Positions 37,531 through 46,811 of a stretch of DNA of 64,000 bases are shown piece after piece (the stretch's first letter is position 1; each line of letters begins with the position of its first letter). A model generated the notes under the pieces. That model was not told the origin of the DNA. It worked only from the letters and a program-made list of their open reading frames with translations, and made no database searches. The DNA comes from Prochlorococcus sp. AG-409-K04 (lineage in GTDB: Bacteria > Cyanobacteriota > Cyanobacteriia > PCC-6307 > Cyanobiaceae). The position numbers were made by a program, and so were the translations under genes. Where the stretch lies: assembly GCA_003215555.1 (NCBI GenBank), contig QCKE01000001.1, positions 100,347-164,346 on the forward strand, in the 5' to 3' direction.

Positions 37531-39369
37531 ATGAATTGTATAATTTCAATTAATTGGGAACAAAACTCTACTGCCTCATTATTTATTGATCAAAAGTTAG
37601 TGGGTTGCGTCTCCGAAGAGCGTTTTACTAGAGTCAAAAATGACGAGCGTTATCCTATAAATGCTATTAATTGGCTATTAGCTGAACATAATATTAAAAG
37701 TATAGATATCAATGCATTTGTCTTTGTATCGAAATTATGGGGCCCAGGATATATTCTTTCAAGGCACTATACTAATTTTACTGTAAAAGATTACATTGAA
37801 GAACAAAATAAAATATGGAAGCCTCGATTATATGATGGCAAAAATATATCTCAAATTGAGACATTTAAGGATAGACTTGATTTAAATCAATTTCCTGGAA
37901 ATCAATTTTGGAAAGACACTATTAATCGAATCAAAGGAGACTCTGGGCACGTATCATCAGAAAAAGCTAAGGAGTCTGGTCAAGAAATTCGAAAGCAAGT
38001 AGTTGTAAATCATTTAGGAATCAATCCTGAAAAAATATATTTTGTAGATCATTCATTAGCTCATTCCTGTTATGCATACTACACCACTCCATTTATACAG
38101 CGTCAGAGTAAAAATCTTATTTTAACCTTAGATGCATTTGGAGATAATATTAACTACTCTGCATCTATATTTGAAAATAATAATTCAGAGATAAAGAGAA
38201 CAATTGTAGCAGAAGGTGATAATTTTATAATTGGTAGACTTTACAGGTATATAACATTAATACTTGGATTAAAACCTAATGAACATGAATACAAAGTAAT
38301 GGGATTAGCTCCTTATTGCAAAGAAGAGTATTATCAAAATTTAGTTCAGATATTTAAAAATATTCAAGATGTTGACGGATTAGATTTTGTTTATAAAAAC
38401 AAGCCTAAAGACATGTATTTTGCAATAAAAAAATTACTTGATGGAGAACGTTTTGATACAATAAGTGGCGGATTGCAAGCTTATACTGAATATCTAATTA
38501 CAACCTGGGTGAAGAATCTAATTCAGGAAACTGGAATAAAAAAGATTTCAATTGCTGGTGGAGTTGCTATGAATGTTAAGGCCAATATGTTAGTTGCTAA
38601 ATTAAAAGAGCTTGATTATATATATATACCTCCATCTCCAGATGATAGTTCTCAAGGAATGGGAGCTGGCTATGCTTTTATGCACTTAAACCAAAATATA
38701 TATCAAGATAGTAAGTGCAAAAAACTAAATCCATATCTAGGAAGAAGTATAGAAATTAATAAAAATAATATAATAAATAAATTAAATGATTCAGATCAAA
38801 TTCAAATAAAAGATTATTCTCCTAGTTATATTGCAGAATTATTAGCTCTTGAAAAGATAATAGCAAGGTGTAATTCACAAGAAGAGTTTGGTGCCAGAGC
38901 ACTTGGGAATAGATCAATACTTGCAGATCCAAGACGTATTCAAATAAAAAAAATCATTAACGAAAAGGTAAAGAATAGGGACTTTTGGATGCCTTTTGCT
39001 TGCAGTGTTTTAGAAGAATATGCCGATCTTTACTTTGATTTAGATACAGATGAAAGCTCATATTCATACATGACCTTATGCGCAAATACAACACCTAAGG
39101 GTTCTGAATTAATTCAGGCAGCTATTCATCCTTACGACGAAACATGCAGACCTCAATTAGTTAGCAAAAGTATGAATCCCGAATATTATCGTCTAATTAA
39201 AAAATTTGGAGATTTAACAGGTGTCTATGCATTACTTAATACCTCTTTCAATCTTCATGGCCATCCAATTGTTAGCACTGAAAATGATGCTTTAGATGTA
39301 TTCTTAAAAACAAAAATTGATGTTTTAATTCTAGGAGAATTTGTTCTAGAGAAATCTATAACAAAATAA
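37531..39369 (+). CDS. NodU/CmcH-family carbamoyltransferase (divergent copy)
   Basis: 612 residues. The N-terminal Kae1-like domain carries C-V-S-E-E-R-F-T-R-V-K near residue 27, the metal motif V-D-H-S-L-A-H-S-C-Y-A-Y near residue 172, and V-M-G-L-A-P-Y near residue 255. The YrdC-like carbamoyl-adenylate domain has E-E-F-G-A-R-A-L-G-N-R-S-I-L-A-D-P-R near residue 450 and L-L-N-T-S-F-N-L-H-G-H-P-I near residue 570. Such enzymes move a carbamoyl group from carbamoyl phosphate, with ATP, to a hydroxyl of a sugar or small molecule. Unlike the other two copies in the window it has no SxtJ/SxtK-like partner, and it follows the GT2 gene by 209 bases. Confidence 0.88.
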   Translation: MNCIISINWEQNSTASLFIDQKLVGCVSEERFTRVKNDERYPINAINWLLAEHNIKSIDINAFVFVSKLWGPGYILSRHYTNFTVKDYIEEQNKIWKPRLYDGKNISQIETFKDRLDLNQFPGNQFWKDTINRIKGDSGHVSSEKAKESGQEIRKQVVVNHLGINPEKIYFVDHSLAHSCYAYYTTPFIQRQSKNLILTLDAFGDNINYSASIFENNNSEIKRTIVAEGDNFIIGRLYRYITLILGLKPNEHEYKVMGLAPYCKEEYYQNLVQIFKNIQDVDGLDFVYKNKPKDMYFAIKKLLDGERFDTISGGLQAYTEYLITTWVKNLIQETGIKKISIAGGVAMNVKANMLVAKLKELDYIYIPPSPDDSSQGMGAGYAFMHLNQNIYQDSKCKKLNPYLGRSIEINKNNIINKLNDSDQIQIKDYSPSYIAELLALEKIIARCNSQEEFGARALGNRSILADPRRIQIKKIINEKVKNRDFWMPFACSVLEEYADLYFDLDTDESSYSYMTLCANTTPKGSELIQAAIHPYDETCRPQLVSKSMNPEYYRLIKKFGDLTGVYALLNTSFNLHGHPIVSTENDALDVFLKTKIDVLILGEFVLEKSITK

Positions 39370-39657
39370 TCTTATTGCTGCTCAAAAATTAATTTTAGAT
39401 ACAGTGATGTTTTAAATACAGCAAATTTATAATTTTTTGATTAGTAGAGATTATAATTGTATCAGAAGCATTTTGCTTACACTAGATTTTCTATATAAAA
39501 AAAAGACAACTAATTACTATTTATTTTTAGATCATTTTTAAAACTTCAATCTTTTTCATAGCTTATAAAATCAGTTTATTTAAAAAAACTTAATTCAATA
39601 TCTTTGATTAATCAATCTGTTAGATTTATAGAACAAATATAAGATTGTTTTTCTAAG

Positions 39658-41514
39658 TTGAAAAACTTCATTCTTGGAATCTCTTGCTTTTACCACGACA
39701 GTGCAGCTGCATTAATTCGTGATGGAGAGATAATGGCAGCAGTACAAGAAGAACGTTTTTCCAGGAAAAAGCACGATTCTTCATTTCCTAAAAATGCAGT
39801 TCTATATTGCCTTCAGTCTCAGAATATTGACCTACGAGAGGTCGAATCCATCATTTACTATGAAAAACCACTGCTAACTTTTGAGCGTTTATTGGAAACA
39901 TATCTAGGTGCAGCTCCAAGAGGTGGAAGGTCCTTTATTGCAGCAATGCAAGTTTGGTTAAAAGAGAAACTGTTTTTAAAATCAGAGCTTAAGAAAGAAT
40001 TTAAATCCTTACAAAAAGAACTTGTTCCTGAGATAGAGTCTCAAATCCCAAAGTTTCTCTTTTCAGAACATCATCAATCTCATGCTGCTGCTGCCTTTTA
40101 CCCAAGTCCTTTTGAAGAAGCAGTGGTACTTTGCATGGATGGAGTAGGAGAGTGGGCAACAACGTCTACTTGGGTTGGGAAAGATAATGACATCAAACCT
40201 CTCTGGGAAATTAGTTTTCCACACTCCATGGGCCTTCTCTATTCGGCATTCACTTACTACTGCGGATTTAAAGTCAATTCTGGTGAATATAAATTAATGG
40301 GTCTCGCACCTTATGGAAAGCCAAATTACGTAAAACAAATCAAGGATCATCTCATTGACATCAAGGATGATGGAACTTTCAAATTAGATATTAGTTATTT
40401 TAAATATCATCGTGGATTCCGTATGACTAGTCGTAAGTTTCATAAACTTTTTGGAGCACCACCACGAGGGAAGGATCAAGAGCTAACACAATTTCATATG
40501 GATTTAGCAGCATCAATTCAAGTCGTAACCGAAGAAGTCGTTCTAAAACTTGCACGATCTCTACAAAAAGAAACAAGAATAAAAAATCTTTGCTTAGCAG
40601 GAGGAGTCGCTTTAAATTGTGTTGCGAATGGCAAGTTGCTTAAAGAAAAAATCTTTAATGATATATGGATTCAACCTGCAAGTGGTGATGCAGGTTCTGC
40701 CTTAGGTGCGGCACTTATTGGGTGGCACAAGTACCACAGAAAACCGCGCAAAATAAATCCGAATGATTCAATGAAGGGAACTTATCTTGGTTGTCAATTT
40801 TCTAATCAAGAGATTATTAGTTATTTAAGAAAAATTAATGCTCCTTTTCAAAGTCTAGAAGACGATAAACTTTTTGAAGAACTTGCTGGAATTATTGATG
40901 AGGGGAAAGTTATTGGTTGGTTTAATGGTCCTATGGAATTTGGACCTAGAGCATTAGGAGGACGATCAATTATTGGAGATCCACGTAATCAAAAGATGCA
41001 GAGTATTATAAATCTCAAAATCAAATATAGAGAGAGTTTTCGCCCTTTTGCTCCCTCAGTTTTAGAAGAAGATGTTGCCAATCAATTTGAAATGAGTACT
41101 AAAAGTCCTTATATGTTGCTTGTAGCTCCTGTAAAAAAAGAACTTTGTAAGGAGATGTCAGAAGAGCAACAAAAACTTTTTGGAATTGCAAAATTGAATA
41201 TCCCTAGATCATCTCTTCCAGCAATTACCCATGTTGACTATTCCGCAAGAGTTCAAACTGTGAACGAGAGAACCAATCCTCGTTACTACAAATTAATCAA
41301 AGCATTTCAACAGAAAACTGGTTGTCCCACAATTGTCAATACTTCATTCAATGTAAGGGGTGAACCAATTGTTTGTACTCCGCAAGATGCATACCGATGT
41401 TTTATGAGAACAGAAATGGACGTACTTGTTCTCCAAAATCAGATCCTCTACAAAACAGAACAACCAAAGACAGAGAAAGATGAGAAATGGAAACAGGAGT
41501 TTGAATTGGATTGA
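39658..41514 (+). CDS. SxtI-like carbamoyltransferase, module copy 1
   Basis: 618 residues from a TTG start directly before L-G-I-S-C-F-Y-H-D-S-A-A-A-L-I. The metal-site motif is E-H-H-Q-S-H-A-A-A-A-F-Y near residue 137, followed by C-M-D-G-V-G-E-W-A-T-T. Further on are L-M-G-L-A-P-Y-G and G-P-M-E-F-G-P-R-A-L-G-G-R-S-I-I-G-D-P-R, then N-T-S-F-N-V-R-G-E-P-I-V-C. It belongs to the NodU/CmcH family, closest in arrangement to SxtI. The next two genes are SxtJ- and SxtK-like and overlap by 4 bases and 1 base, so the three are translated together. It is clearly similar to the copy at 50291. Confidence 0.92.
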   Translation: MKNFILGISCFYHDSAAALIRDGEIMAAVQEERFSRKKHDSSFPKNAVLYCLQSQNIDLREVESIIYYEKPLLTFERLLETYLGAAPRGGRSFIAAMQVWLKEKLFLKSELKKEFKSLQKELVPEIESQIPKFLFSEHHQSHAAAAFYPSPFEEAVVLCMDGVGEWATTSTWVGKDNDIKPLWEISFPHSMGLLYSAFTYYCGFKVNSGEYKLMGLAPYGKPNYVKQIKDHLIDIKDDGTFKLDISYFKYHRGFRMTSRKFHKLFGAPPRGKDQELTQFHMDLAASIQVVTEEVVLKLARSLQKETRIKNLCLAGGVALNCVANGKLLKEKIFNDIWIQPASGDAGSALGAALIGWHKYHRKPRKINPNDSMKGTYLGCQFSNQEIISYLRKINAPFQSLEDDKLFEELAGIIDEGKVIGWFNGPMEFGPRALGGRSIIGDPRNQKMQSIINLKIKYRESFRPFAPSVLEEDVANQFEMSTKSPYMLLVAPVKKELCKEMSEEQQKLFGIAKLNIPRSSLPAITHVDYSARVQTVNERTNPRYYKLIKAFQQKTGCPTIVNTSFNVRGEPIVCTPQDAYRCFMRTEMDVLVLQNQILYKTEQPKTEKDEKWKQEFELD

Positions 41515-41909
41515 TTATGAAAAGTTCTATTTCTAAAAAACAGTTACGTGAATTTGGATTCCTCATTGGGCTGGGGGTTCCAATTCTTATTGGATGGGTA
41601 CTGCCATCAATCAGTGGTCATCTTTTCAGATCTTGGACCTTATGGATAGGAATTCCGTCATTGCTTATAGGAATTTTGAAACCACGTTTTCTGTATTATC
41701 CATATAAAGGATGGATGTCACTAGGCCATTCTCTGGGGTGGATTAATAGTCGTATAGTTCTAGGAATGGTTTTTCTTATAGTCCTTCAACCTATTGCTTT
41801 AATTATGAAAGTCTTTCGTTATGATCCTCTGAGGAAAAGGAAAAGAGATGATAAATCATATAGGGAAAACAAGCAAAATCACTCAATTGATTTAACGAGG
41901 ATTTTTTAA
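41511..41909 (+). CDS. SxtJ-like small membrane protein, module copy 1
   Basis: 132 residues. After a short charged start (K-K-Q-L-R-E-F-G) come three or four hydrophobic helices: about residues 14-30 (F-L-I-G-L-G-V-P-I-L-I-G-W), 42-58, and 83-101. The middle conserved block is P-R-F-L-Y-Y-P-Y-K-G-W-M-S-L-G-H-S-L-G-W-I-N-S. The family is named after SxtJ from saxitoxin clusters, where it stands between a carbamoyltransferase and a tiny membrane protein, exactly as here. Its function is unknown. It overlaps the upstream enzyme stop (ATGA-like, 4 bases) and the downstream gene (TAATG, 1 base). Confidence 0.82.
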   Translation: MIMKSSISKKQLREFGFLIGLGVPILIGWVLPSISGHLFRSWTLWIGIPSLLIGILKPRFLYYPYKGWMSLGHSLGWINSRIVLGMVFLIVLQPIALIMKVFRYDPLRKRKRDDKSYRENKQNHSIDLTRIF

Positions 41910-42070
41910 TGGAAGTATTTTTAGATCTAATCAAAGACATCTGGGACTTCTTAAGAGTTCGAAAAAAATATTGGTTAGCACCTTTGATTATCACCATTGT
42001 CTTAATGGGAGCTCTTATTATCTTTACTCAAGGATCTGTTGTCGCCCCGTTCATTTATACAATATTCTAG
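41909..42070 (+). CDS. SxtK/DUF5989-like single-helix membrane peptide, module copy 1
   Basis: 53 residues, below usual gene-call size. It has an amphipathic N-terminus (F-L-D-L-I-K-D-I-W-D-F-L), a basic hinge R-V-R-K-K-Y-W, one membrane helix, and a conserved end Q-G-S-V-V-A-P-F-I-Y-T-I-F. The overlap with the SxtJ-like gene is TAATG. The same length and the same K-K-Y-W and Q-G-x-V-x-A-P-F-x-Y-T-x-F features recur in the second copy at 49736, which strongly supports a real gene. It corresponds in position and type to sxtK; function unknown. Confidence 0.85.
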   Translation: MEVFLDLIKDIWDFLRVRKKYWLAPLIITIVLMGALIIFTQGSVVAPFIYTIF

Positions 42071-42157
42071 ATTATTGAGAAATAATTTAACTTAAAAGTC
42101 AATAAAGCAAAGTATTTAATTTATTGATTAAAATTTCAAGGTTCTTATATTTTATCG

Positions 42158-43429
42158 TTAATTTTCTAATAAATTTGAAAATAGTATTTTAGATGCTTTC
42201 TTATAACCTTTATCTGTGAAATGACCTCTGCCTCTTGAAAAACCCTTTACATGATCTTTTGCAGAAAAAGTCTCGTCTATTTTTTCTTCAAAATCAAAGA
42301 ATTTAAATCCATTTTTGATTGCAACATCTTCTACCATTTTTCTTTGAAACTTATGTGATTTACTCAAAAACTCTCTAGGCACATGCGGCTTTGAATTATA
42401 ACCTCCAGTCCCTATAAATACTATTGTAACCTCTCCATTCCATTGGCTTACAGTTTCTTTAACTTCTTTCATCACTTGGCTATAAACATCTACCATTTGC
42501 TCATATTCAGATGGTGGAAGTTTTCTTGTTAAAATGTCATTCCTACTTAGAATTGTTTTTTTATTCCAATAATCTGGAGTGTCAAAATAAAATTGAGGAA
42601 TAAAACGCTTTACTTTTTTATATATTGAATATGTCAGTGGAAAACGCATAGAAATACTTACTTTTAGATCATAAAGTGTTGGATCTGTCTCAAAATTACT
42701 TCGTTTCAATTTTTTTATCCATTGAAAATATTCTTTTAAAATCAAGTCAGCTTTTTCTTTATTTTGAGGTTCAATTAAATTTTGAGTAAAATCTTTAACC
42801 ATATAAGATCTAAGAGGTGAATTTAGTTCATCTTGTAAGTTCCTTAGATCATTAACACACCAAAACCAAAGTATCTTTTTAGGTTGATAATAAAGTGCAA
42901 ATTCTTTTAAGAAAGCATATTGCAGTAGTGGACCTGAGCCGCCTAATGCAAAATTAGCTACAGAAAGGCTATTATTCGATAAATCATCTAAATTGTTTCT
43001 AAAGGTATAATCATTGGTGCAGGCTCCATCTACATAAGAGTCACCAATTAATGCAATATCAATAGATTTACTGTTATAAACATTATCAGGATTATTAAAT
43101 CCATATCTATCTGATTTATAAGATGAAAGATACCCTTGCTCTTCACAATAATAAGTCTTTATATTGGACCTACCATTAATAGGGAAGATCTTTTCATTTA
43201 AACCAAAAAAATTAAATCCATAATCAGGATAATAAAAAGATGAGATTTCTTCAGGGAAAGAATCTTCCTGAAGAACTTGACTTAACTTTGTAAATTCATT
43301 CTCCTTTTGATAGTTATTCGAACTACGTTTAGAAAAAAATAAATCATATGTCATTGTAGAGACAAAGGCACATCCCAATATGCCTATTCCTACTGCTGTA
43401 TTGATTAGTATTAATTTGCGCTTACTCAA
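42158..43429 (-). CDS. Membrane-anchored SGNH-type hydrolase
   Basis: 423 residues. A signal anchor (about residues 6-26) is followed by an SGNH hydrolase domain. The nucleophile block is I-A-L-I-G-D-S-Y-V-D-G near residue 131, a glycine block F-A-L-G-G-S-G near residue 160, a W-C-V-N-D (Asn block) near residue 191, and a terminal G-R-G-H-F-T-D-K-G-Y near residue 403 with the catalytic His. Such periplasmic proteins remove or transfer acyl groups on polysaccharides (AlgX/AlgJ-like). It is convergent with the first SxtIJK-like module, 87 bases away. Confidence 0.75.
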   Translation of the reverse strand: MSKRKLILINTAVGIGILGCAFVSTMTYDLFFSKRSSNNYQKENEFTKLSQVLQEDSFPEEISSFYYPDYGFNFFGLNEKIFPINGRSNIKTYYCEEQGYLSSYKSDRYGFNNPDNVYNSKSIDIALIGDSYVDGACTNDYTFRNNLDDLSNNSLSVANFALGGSGPLLQYAFLKEFALYYQPKKILWFWCVNDLRNLQDELNSPLRSYMVKDFTQNLIEPQNKEKADLILKEYFQWIKKLKRSNFETDPTLYDLKVSISMRFPLTYSIYKKVKRFIPQFYFDTPDYWNKKTILSRNDILTRKLPPSEYEQMVDVYSQVMKEVKETVSQWNGEVTIVFIGTGGYNSKPHVPREFLSKSHKFQRKMVEDVAIKNGFKFFDFEEKIDETFSAKDHVKGFSRGRGHFTDKGYKKASKILFSNLLEN

Positions 43430-43610
43430 GGTAAAAAGGATATTTATAATGTTGATTAGAATAAATTATTTTTGCGGCATTATATCTAAATGTAATAAAA
43501 AATGATTCAGATAGTCAAACCTCCAAAGTCAATGTCCAACGGAAAGCAATACAAGAACAAAAGAAAAAGAAAGAATCTGATTTGAAATATTTTGCACTTA
43601 CTCAAGAGGA

Positions 43611-45677
43611 ATGGAAAGAAGCAATGAAGAGATATGTGAAGTACTTCCAATTGCTTATTTATTAGGAAATATATTCATATCTGCTTGTCAATTCATCAAG
43701 GTGTCGGCAAAACCTTTTAGTAGTTCACAATCAAATCGCAAATACCGTCCAGAAATTGATGGACTAAGGGCATTTGCAGTAGTTGCGGTCATTATCAATC
43801 ATTTCAATAAAGACATCCTTCCAGGCGGTTACCTTGGCGTTGACATCTTCTTCGTGATTTCTGGATATGTTATTACATCGTCGCTTTATAACAGACCTAG
43901 CAAAGGCTTAAAAGACTTCATCAGTGGATTCTATGAGCGAAGGATGAAGCGCCTAGTCCCAGCACTCTCAGTTTTTGTTCTAATAACTATCTTTCTAGGG
44001 ACACTTTTCGTTTCCTCTCATATGGGGACACTGTTCATTGTGAACTGGAGGTCTGGAATAAGCGCACTATTTGGAGTTTCAAATCTATATCTGTACAAGC
44101 AAGCAACGGATTACTTTGGAACGACAACTGAACTTAATGCATTCATGCATACCTGGTCCTTGGGAGTGGAAGAGCAGTTCTATCTAGTTTTTCCATTTCT
44201 GGTCTGGATTAGTGGTTTTAGCAGGCAGAAAGAAAATGGCGTAAGGAATTTATTTTTTACCCTTATCACTCTGTCCTTGGCATCATTAATTGGATTTTTA
44301 TATCTCTATTCGATTAATCAACCAGCAGCATATTTCCTCATGCCAACAAGATTTTGGGAAATGGCAGCAGGTTGTCTGATTTTCATTGGTTTTCAGAAAC
44401 GCGCATCAATAGAAAAATTCCTAGGAAAACTGCCCCCGTTCCTTTTAATAGCATTAATTATTGGAGTGATGTATCTGCCGATGTCATGGGCGGCAGTATC
44501 CACATTTGCAGTTGTTGTACTCTCTTCTGTCCTTATTGCATCCCTAAAAGAAGGAACAGCGGCATTCGAACTATTTACTCATAAGAAGGTGGTTTACATA
44601 GGTTTAATTTCATATTCTCTTTATCTATGGCATTGGACAGTCCTTGCAGTTAGTAGATGGACAATTGGTGTGTCTTGGTGGAGCGTACCAATCCAAATTG
44701 CAGCATTATTGTTTTTATCTCACATCTCTTATCGATATATAGAAACTCCTTTCAGAAAAGCAAATTTAAGAAGATTTATTTCGTTTATTTCTGGAATCGG
44801 GATTCTCCTCGGAAGCGCACTTGCCGTACTTGCAATTTCTAATCCCTTGAAAGATGTTATATATCTAGGTCGAACACAAAAGCAAATCCTAAGCGGGAAG
44901 GATTTAGTATGTAACTCTGGGTATAGAATAATTTTTATAGGCGACAGTCATGCAGGACAATACGCAGATGCAAAAGAATCTTATTGTGAGGATCTTTCGA
45001 TAGAAACCCTTAGCGTAGGTGGCTCACCATACCCAATCCTTAATTATACAAACTCCACATCTGGAAGGACTGTCGAGAAAAACAGATCAAATAACAAAAA
45101 AATGGAGGACTTGATTGATACTACAAGTTTACCAAAATCAGGCAAAGGAATTGTCGTCATTTCAATTAGAGCACCTTTGTACTTTTATGAAAAAATTGGA
45201 ACTTTCAGATATGATGTAACAAATCACTTTGACGAATCGAAAAATTCTCCTGTTTCAAGAAGTGATGCACTTATTGCGTGGATACAGAAACTTAATTACT
45301 GGATAGATAGCAATCCAAAAACGGATTTCATTCTCTTGTCACCCATTCCCGATTTTGATGACTTGTACCCTCAGGAAGTATGCTCTGGGGAATGGTTCCA
45401 ATATGATAAAAGTAGAAAGTGCGCATCATCTTCGTCTAGGTTCGAGCAAGAGTCACGTCACAAAGAATTTTCCGATATCTTTCGCCAAACCGCATCATTG
45501 CATCCAAACACTTACTTCATTGATGGGCTATCCACGATTTGTTATACTAATCAGTCCCGTTGCGAAACTGAGTTAAATGGTAAAAGACTCTATCTCGACG
45601 ACAATCACCTGAATAGCGATGGGTCAAAAGAAGTCGTCAGAAGGATATTAACTTATCTTAAATCAAAACAATTTTAG
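43611..45677 (+). CDS. OafA/YrhL-type acyltransferase with C-terminal SGNH domain
   Basis: 688 residues (shorter if the start is later). The acyltransferase-3 domain begins Y-R-P-E-I-D-G-L-R-A-F-A-V-V-A-V near residue 45. It shows G-G-Y-L-G-V-D-I-F-F-V-I-S-G-Y, about ten helices and W-S-L-G-V-E-E-Q-F-Y-L near residue 182. The periplasmic C-terminal SGNH domain starts I-F-I-G-D-S-H-A-G-Q near residue 443 and has D-D-N-H-L-N near residue 662. It O-acetylates or acylates surface glycans. The first about 30 codons overlap an out-of-frame reading piece with protein-like text; a GTG at 43701 would give a start just before the conserved block. Both are possible. Base usage looks less AT-rich than neighbours. 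Confidence 0.9.
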   Translation: MERSNEEICEVLPIAYLLGNIFISACQFIKVSAKPFSSSQSNRKYRPEIDGLRAFAVVAVIINHFNKDILPGGYLGVDIFFVISGYVITSSLYNRPSKGLKDFISGFYERRMKRLVPALSVFVLITIFLGTLFVSSHMGTLFIVNWRSGISALFGVSNLYLYKQATDYFGTTTELNAFMHTWSLGVEEQFYLVFPFLVWISGFSRQKENGVRNLFFTLITLSLASLIGFLYLYSINQPAAYFLMPTRFWEMAAGCLIFIGFQKRASIEKFLGKLPPFLLIALIIGVMYLPMSWAAVSTFAVVVLSSVLIASLKEGTAAFELFTHKKVVYIGLISYSLYLWHWTVLAVSRWTIGVSWWSVPIQIAALLFLSHISYRYIETPFRKANLRRFISFISGIGILLGSALAVLAISNPLKDVIYLGRTQKQILSGKDLVCNSGYRIIFIGDSHAGQYADAKESYCEDLSIETLSVGGSPYPILNYTNSTSGRTVEKNRSNNKKMEDLIDTTSLPKSGKGIVVISIRAPLYFYEKIGTFRYDVTNHFDESKNSPVSRSDALIAWIQKLNYWIDSNPKTDFILLSPIPDFDDLYPQEVCSGEWFQYDKSRKCASSSSRFEQESRHKEFSDIFRQTASLHPNTYFIDGLSTICYTNQSRCETELNGKRLYLDDNHLNSDGSKEVVRRILTYLKSKQF

Positions 45678-45890
45678 ATGACCTTGCAACAAATAAAGGT
45701 AATGTTACTTGCAGTGAAACAGGGGGTGCTCAACTTTTTTGGCACTCATCTTTGTAAAGCAAATGGCGTTCAGGAGGATTTAACTGGCAGAAGATGGCAC
45801 TTTAGTGATAAGCAGTACTGTGGTGGAAATCCAAATACTGATGGCTCAGTGACATGTTTAGCTGATAGAAGATTAAATTTATTAAATTAG
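45678..45890 (+). CDS. Small hypothetical protein behind the acyltransferase
   Basis: 70 codons beginning exactly after the acyltransferase TAG. The mature-looking part has T-G-R-R-W-H-F-S-D-K-Q-Y-C-G-G and G-S-V-T-C-L-A-D-R-R, with three cysteines. It has no convincing signal peptide. It may be a real small protein of the same transcript or a fragment of something larger; I do not recognise it. Confidence 0.4.
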   Translation: MTLQQIKVMLLAVKQGVLNFFGTHLCKANGVQEDLTGRRWHFSDKQYCGGNPNTDGSVTCLADRRLNLLN

Positions 45891-45909
45891 AAAATCAAAA
45901 TTAAAAAAA

Positions 45910-46188
45910 ATGGCAAAAAGCTTTCTTAATTTAATAAATATAATTGGTATATTTTCCCTTGTATACTTAATACCCATTGTTATTAGCTTCATGATTAATG
46001 GTGCAATTCTTAATGGCAATACCTATCAACTAGAAAAATCCTATATTGTTAATCTAAAAGATTTATTTATTCATTTTAGGCAAAATTTAAGAATATATAT
46101 AAATATTTTTTCTAATCCTATATTTTGGTTTTTTGTTAGTGCCTATATTACCCAAAAAACTATTAAGTGGGCTACCTCTGGCCGATAA
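45910..46188 (+). CDS. Small membrane protein, unknown
   Basis: 92 residues with two hydrophobic helices (about 9-30 and 67-80), a positively charged C-terminus and no recognised domain. Its stop at 46186-46188 is one base before the ATG of the isoprenylcysteine methyltransferase-like gene, so it appears to be the first gene of a three- or four-gene run with no gaps. The conserved-looking middle I-V-N-L-K-D-L-F-I-H-F-R-Q-N may be a soluble loop. Confidence 0.5.
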   Translation: MAKSFLNLINIIGIFSLVYLIPIVISFMINGAILNGNTYQLEKSYIVNLKDLFIHFRQNLRIYINIFSNPIFWFFVSAYITQKTIKWATSGR

Positions 46189-46189
46189 A

Positions 46190-46807
46190 ATGAATTCATC
46201 TTTCTGCTTTATTATTTGGGCTATATTTGGCTTACAACATTCAATACTTGCTAGGCCATTTTTTAAGTCTAATGTAAAAAATTTATTTGGAAATAAGTTC
46301 GAAAAATATATCTACCCTTTCATTTATTTTCTTGTTCAATGTATAATATTCTTTGCAGCATATGATCTAATAAGGAATCTAAAGCCTGAAGTAATATACT
46401 TTACGTTGGATCAAAGGATGGAAGTGATAGTATATATCTTGAACAGAATAGCAAATATATTTCTGATAGTTACTGTTTTTCATTTTGATATTGGAAGATT
46501 TACTGGGATTACACAATTATTAGAATTAACTAAGAAAAATAATGAGAATATGGATATTAGCAATTATTCGCTAAATACTTCCTATCTTTATCGATATATC
46601 AGGCACCCTATGTATCTTGGTATAATTTTAGTTTATCTAACATCAACAACTGTATATTCTGATATTTATTTTGCAAATGTATTTTCAATTATATTTTATA
46701 TTGATATAGGTTCCTATTTTGAAGAAAAAACTCTATTAAGAAAATTCGGTATGGATTACAACTTATACAAACTAAAAACCAAAAAATTTATACCATTTAT
46801 AAGATAG
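46190..46807 (+). CDS. Isoprenylcysteine methyltransferase/MddA/NnrU-like membrane protein
   Basis: About 205 residues from the ATG at 46190; the frame is open back to 46133, but that part lies in the upstream gene. There are five or so helices and the motif Y-L-Y-R-Y-I-R-H-P-M-Y-L-G near residue 140, which is the SAM-binding RHPxY box of isoprenylcysteine carboxyl methyltransferases and relatives (MddA, NnrU). E-E-K-T-L-L-R-K-F-G near residue 180 is also family-like. It may methylate a thiol or lipid. It stands first in a tight run with an unknown membrane protein and an SGNH protein. Confidence 0.75.
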   Translation: MNSSFCFIIWAIFGLQHSILARPFFKSNVKNLFGNKFEKYIYPFIYFLVQCIIFFAAYDLIRNLKPEVIYFTLDQRMEVIVYILNRIANIFLIVTVFHFDIGRFTGITQLLELTKKNNENMDISNYSLNTSYLYRYIRHPMYLGIILVYLTSTTVYSDIYFANVFSIIFYIDIGSYFEEKTLLRKFGMDYNLYKLKTKKFIPFIR

Positions 46808-46811
46808 AATT

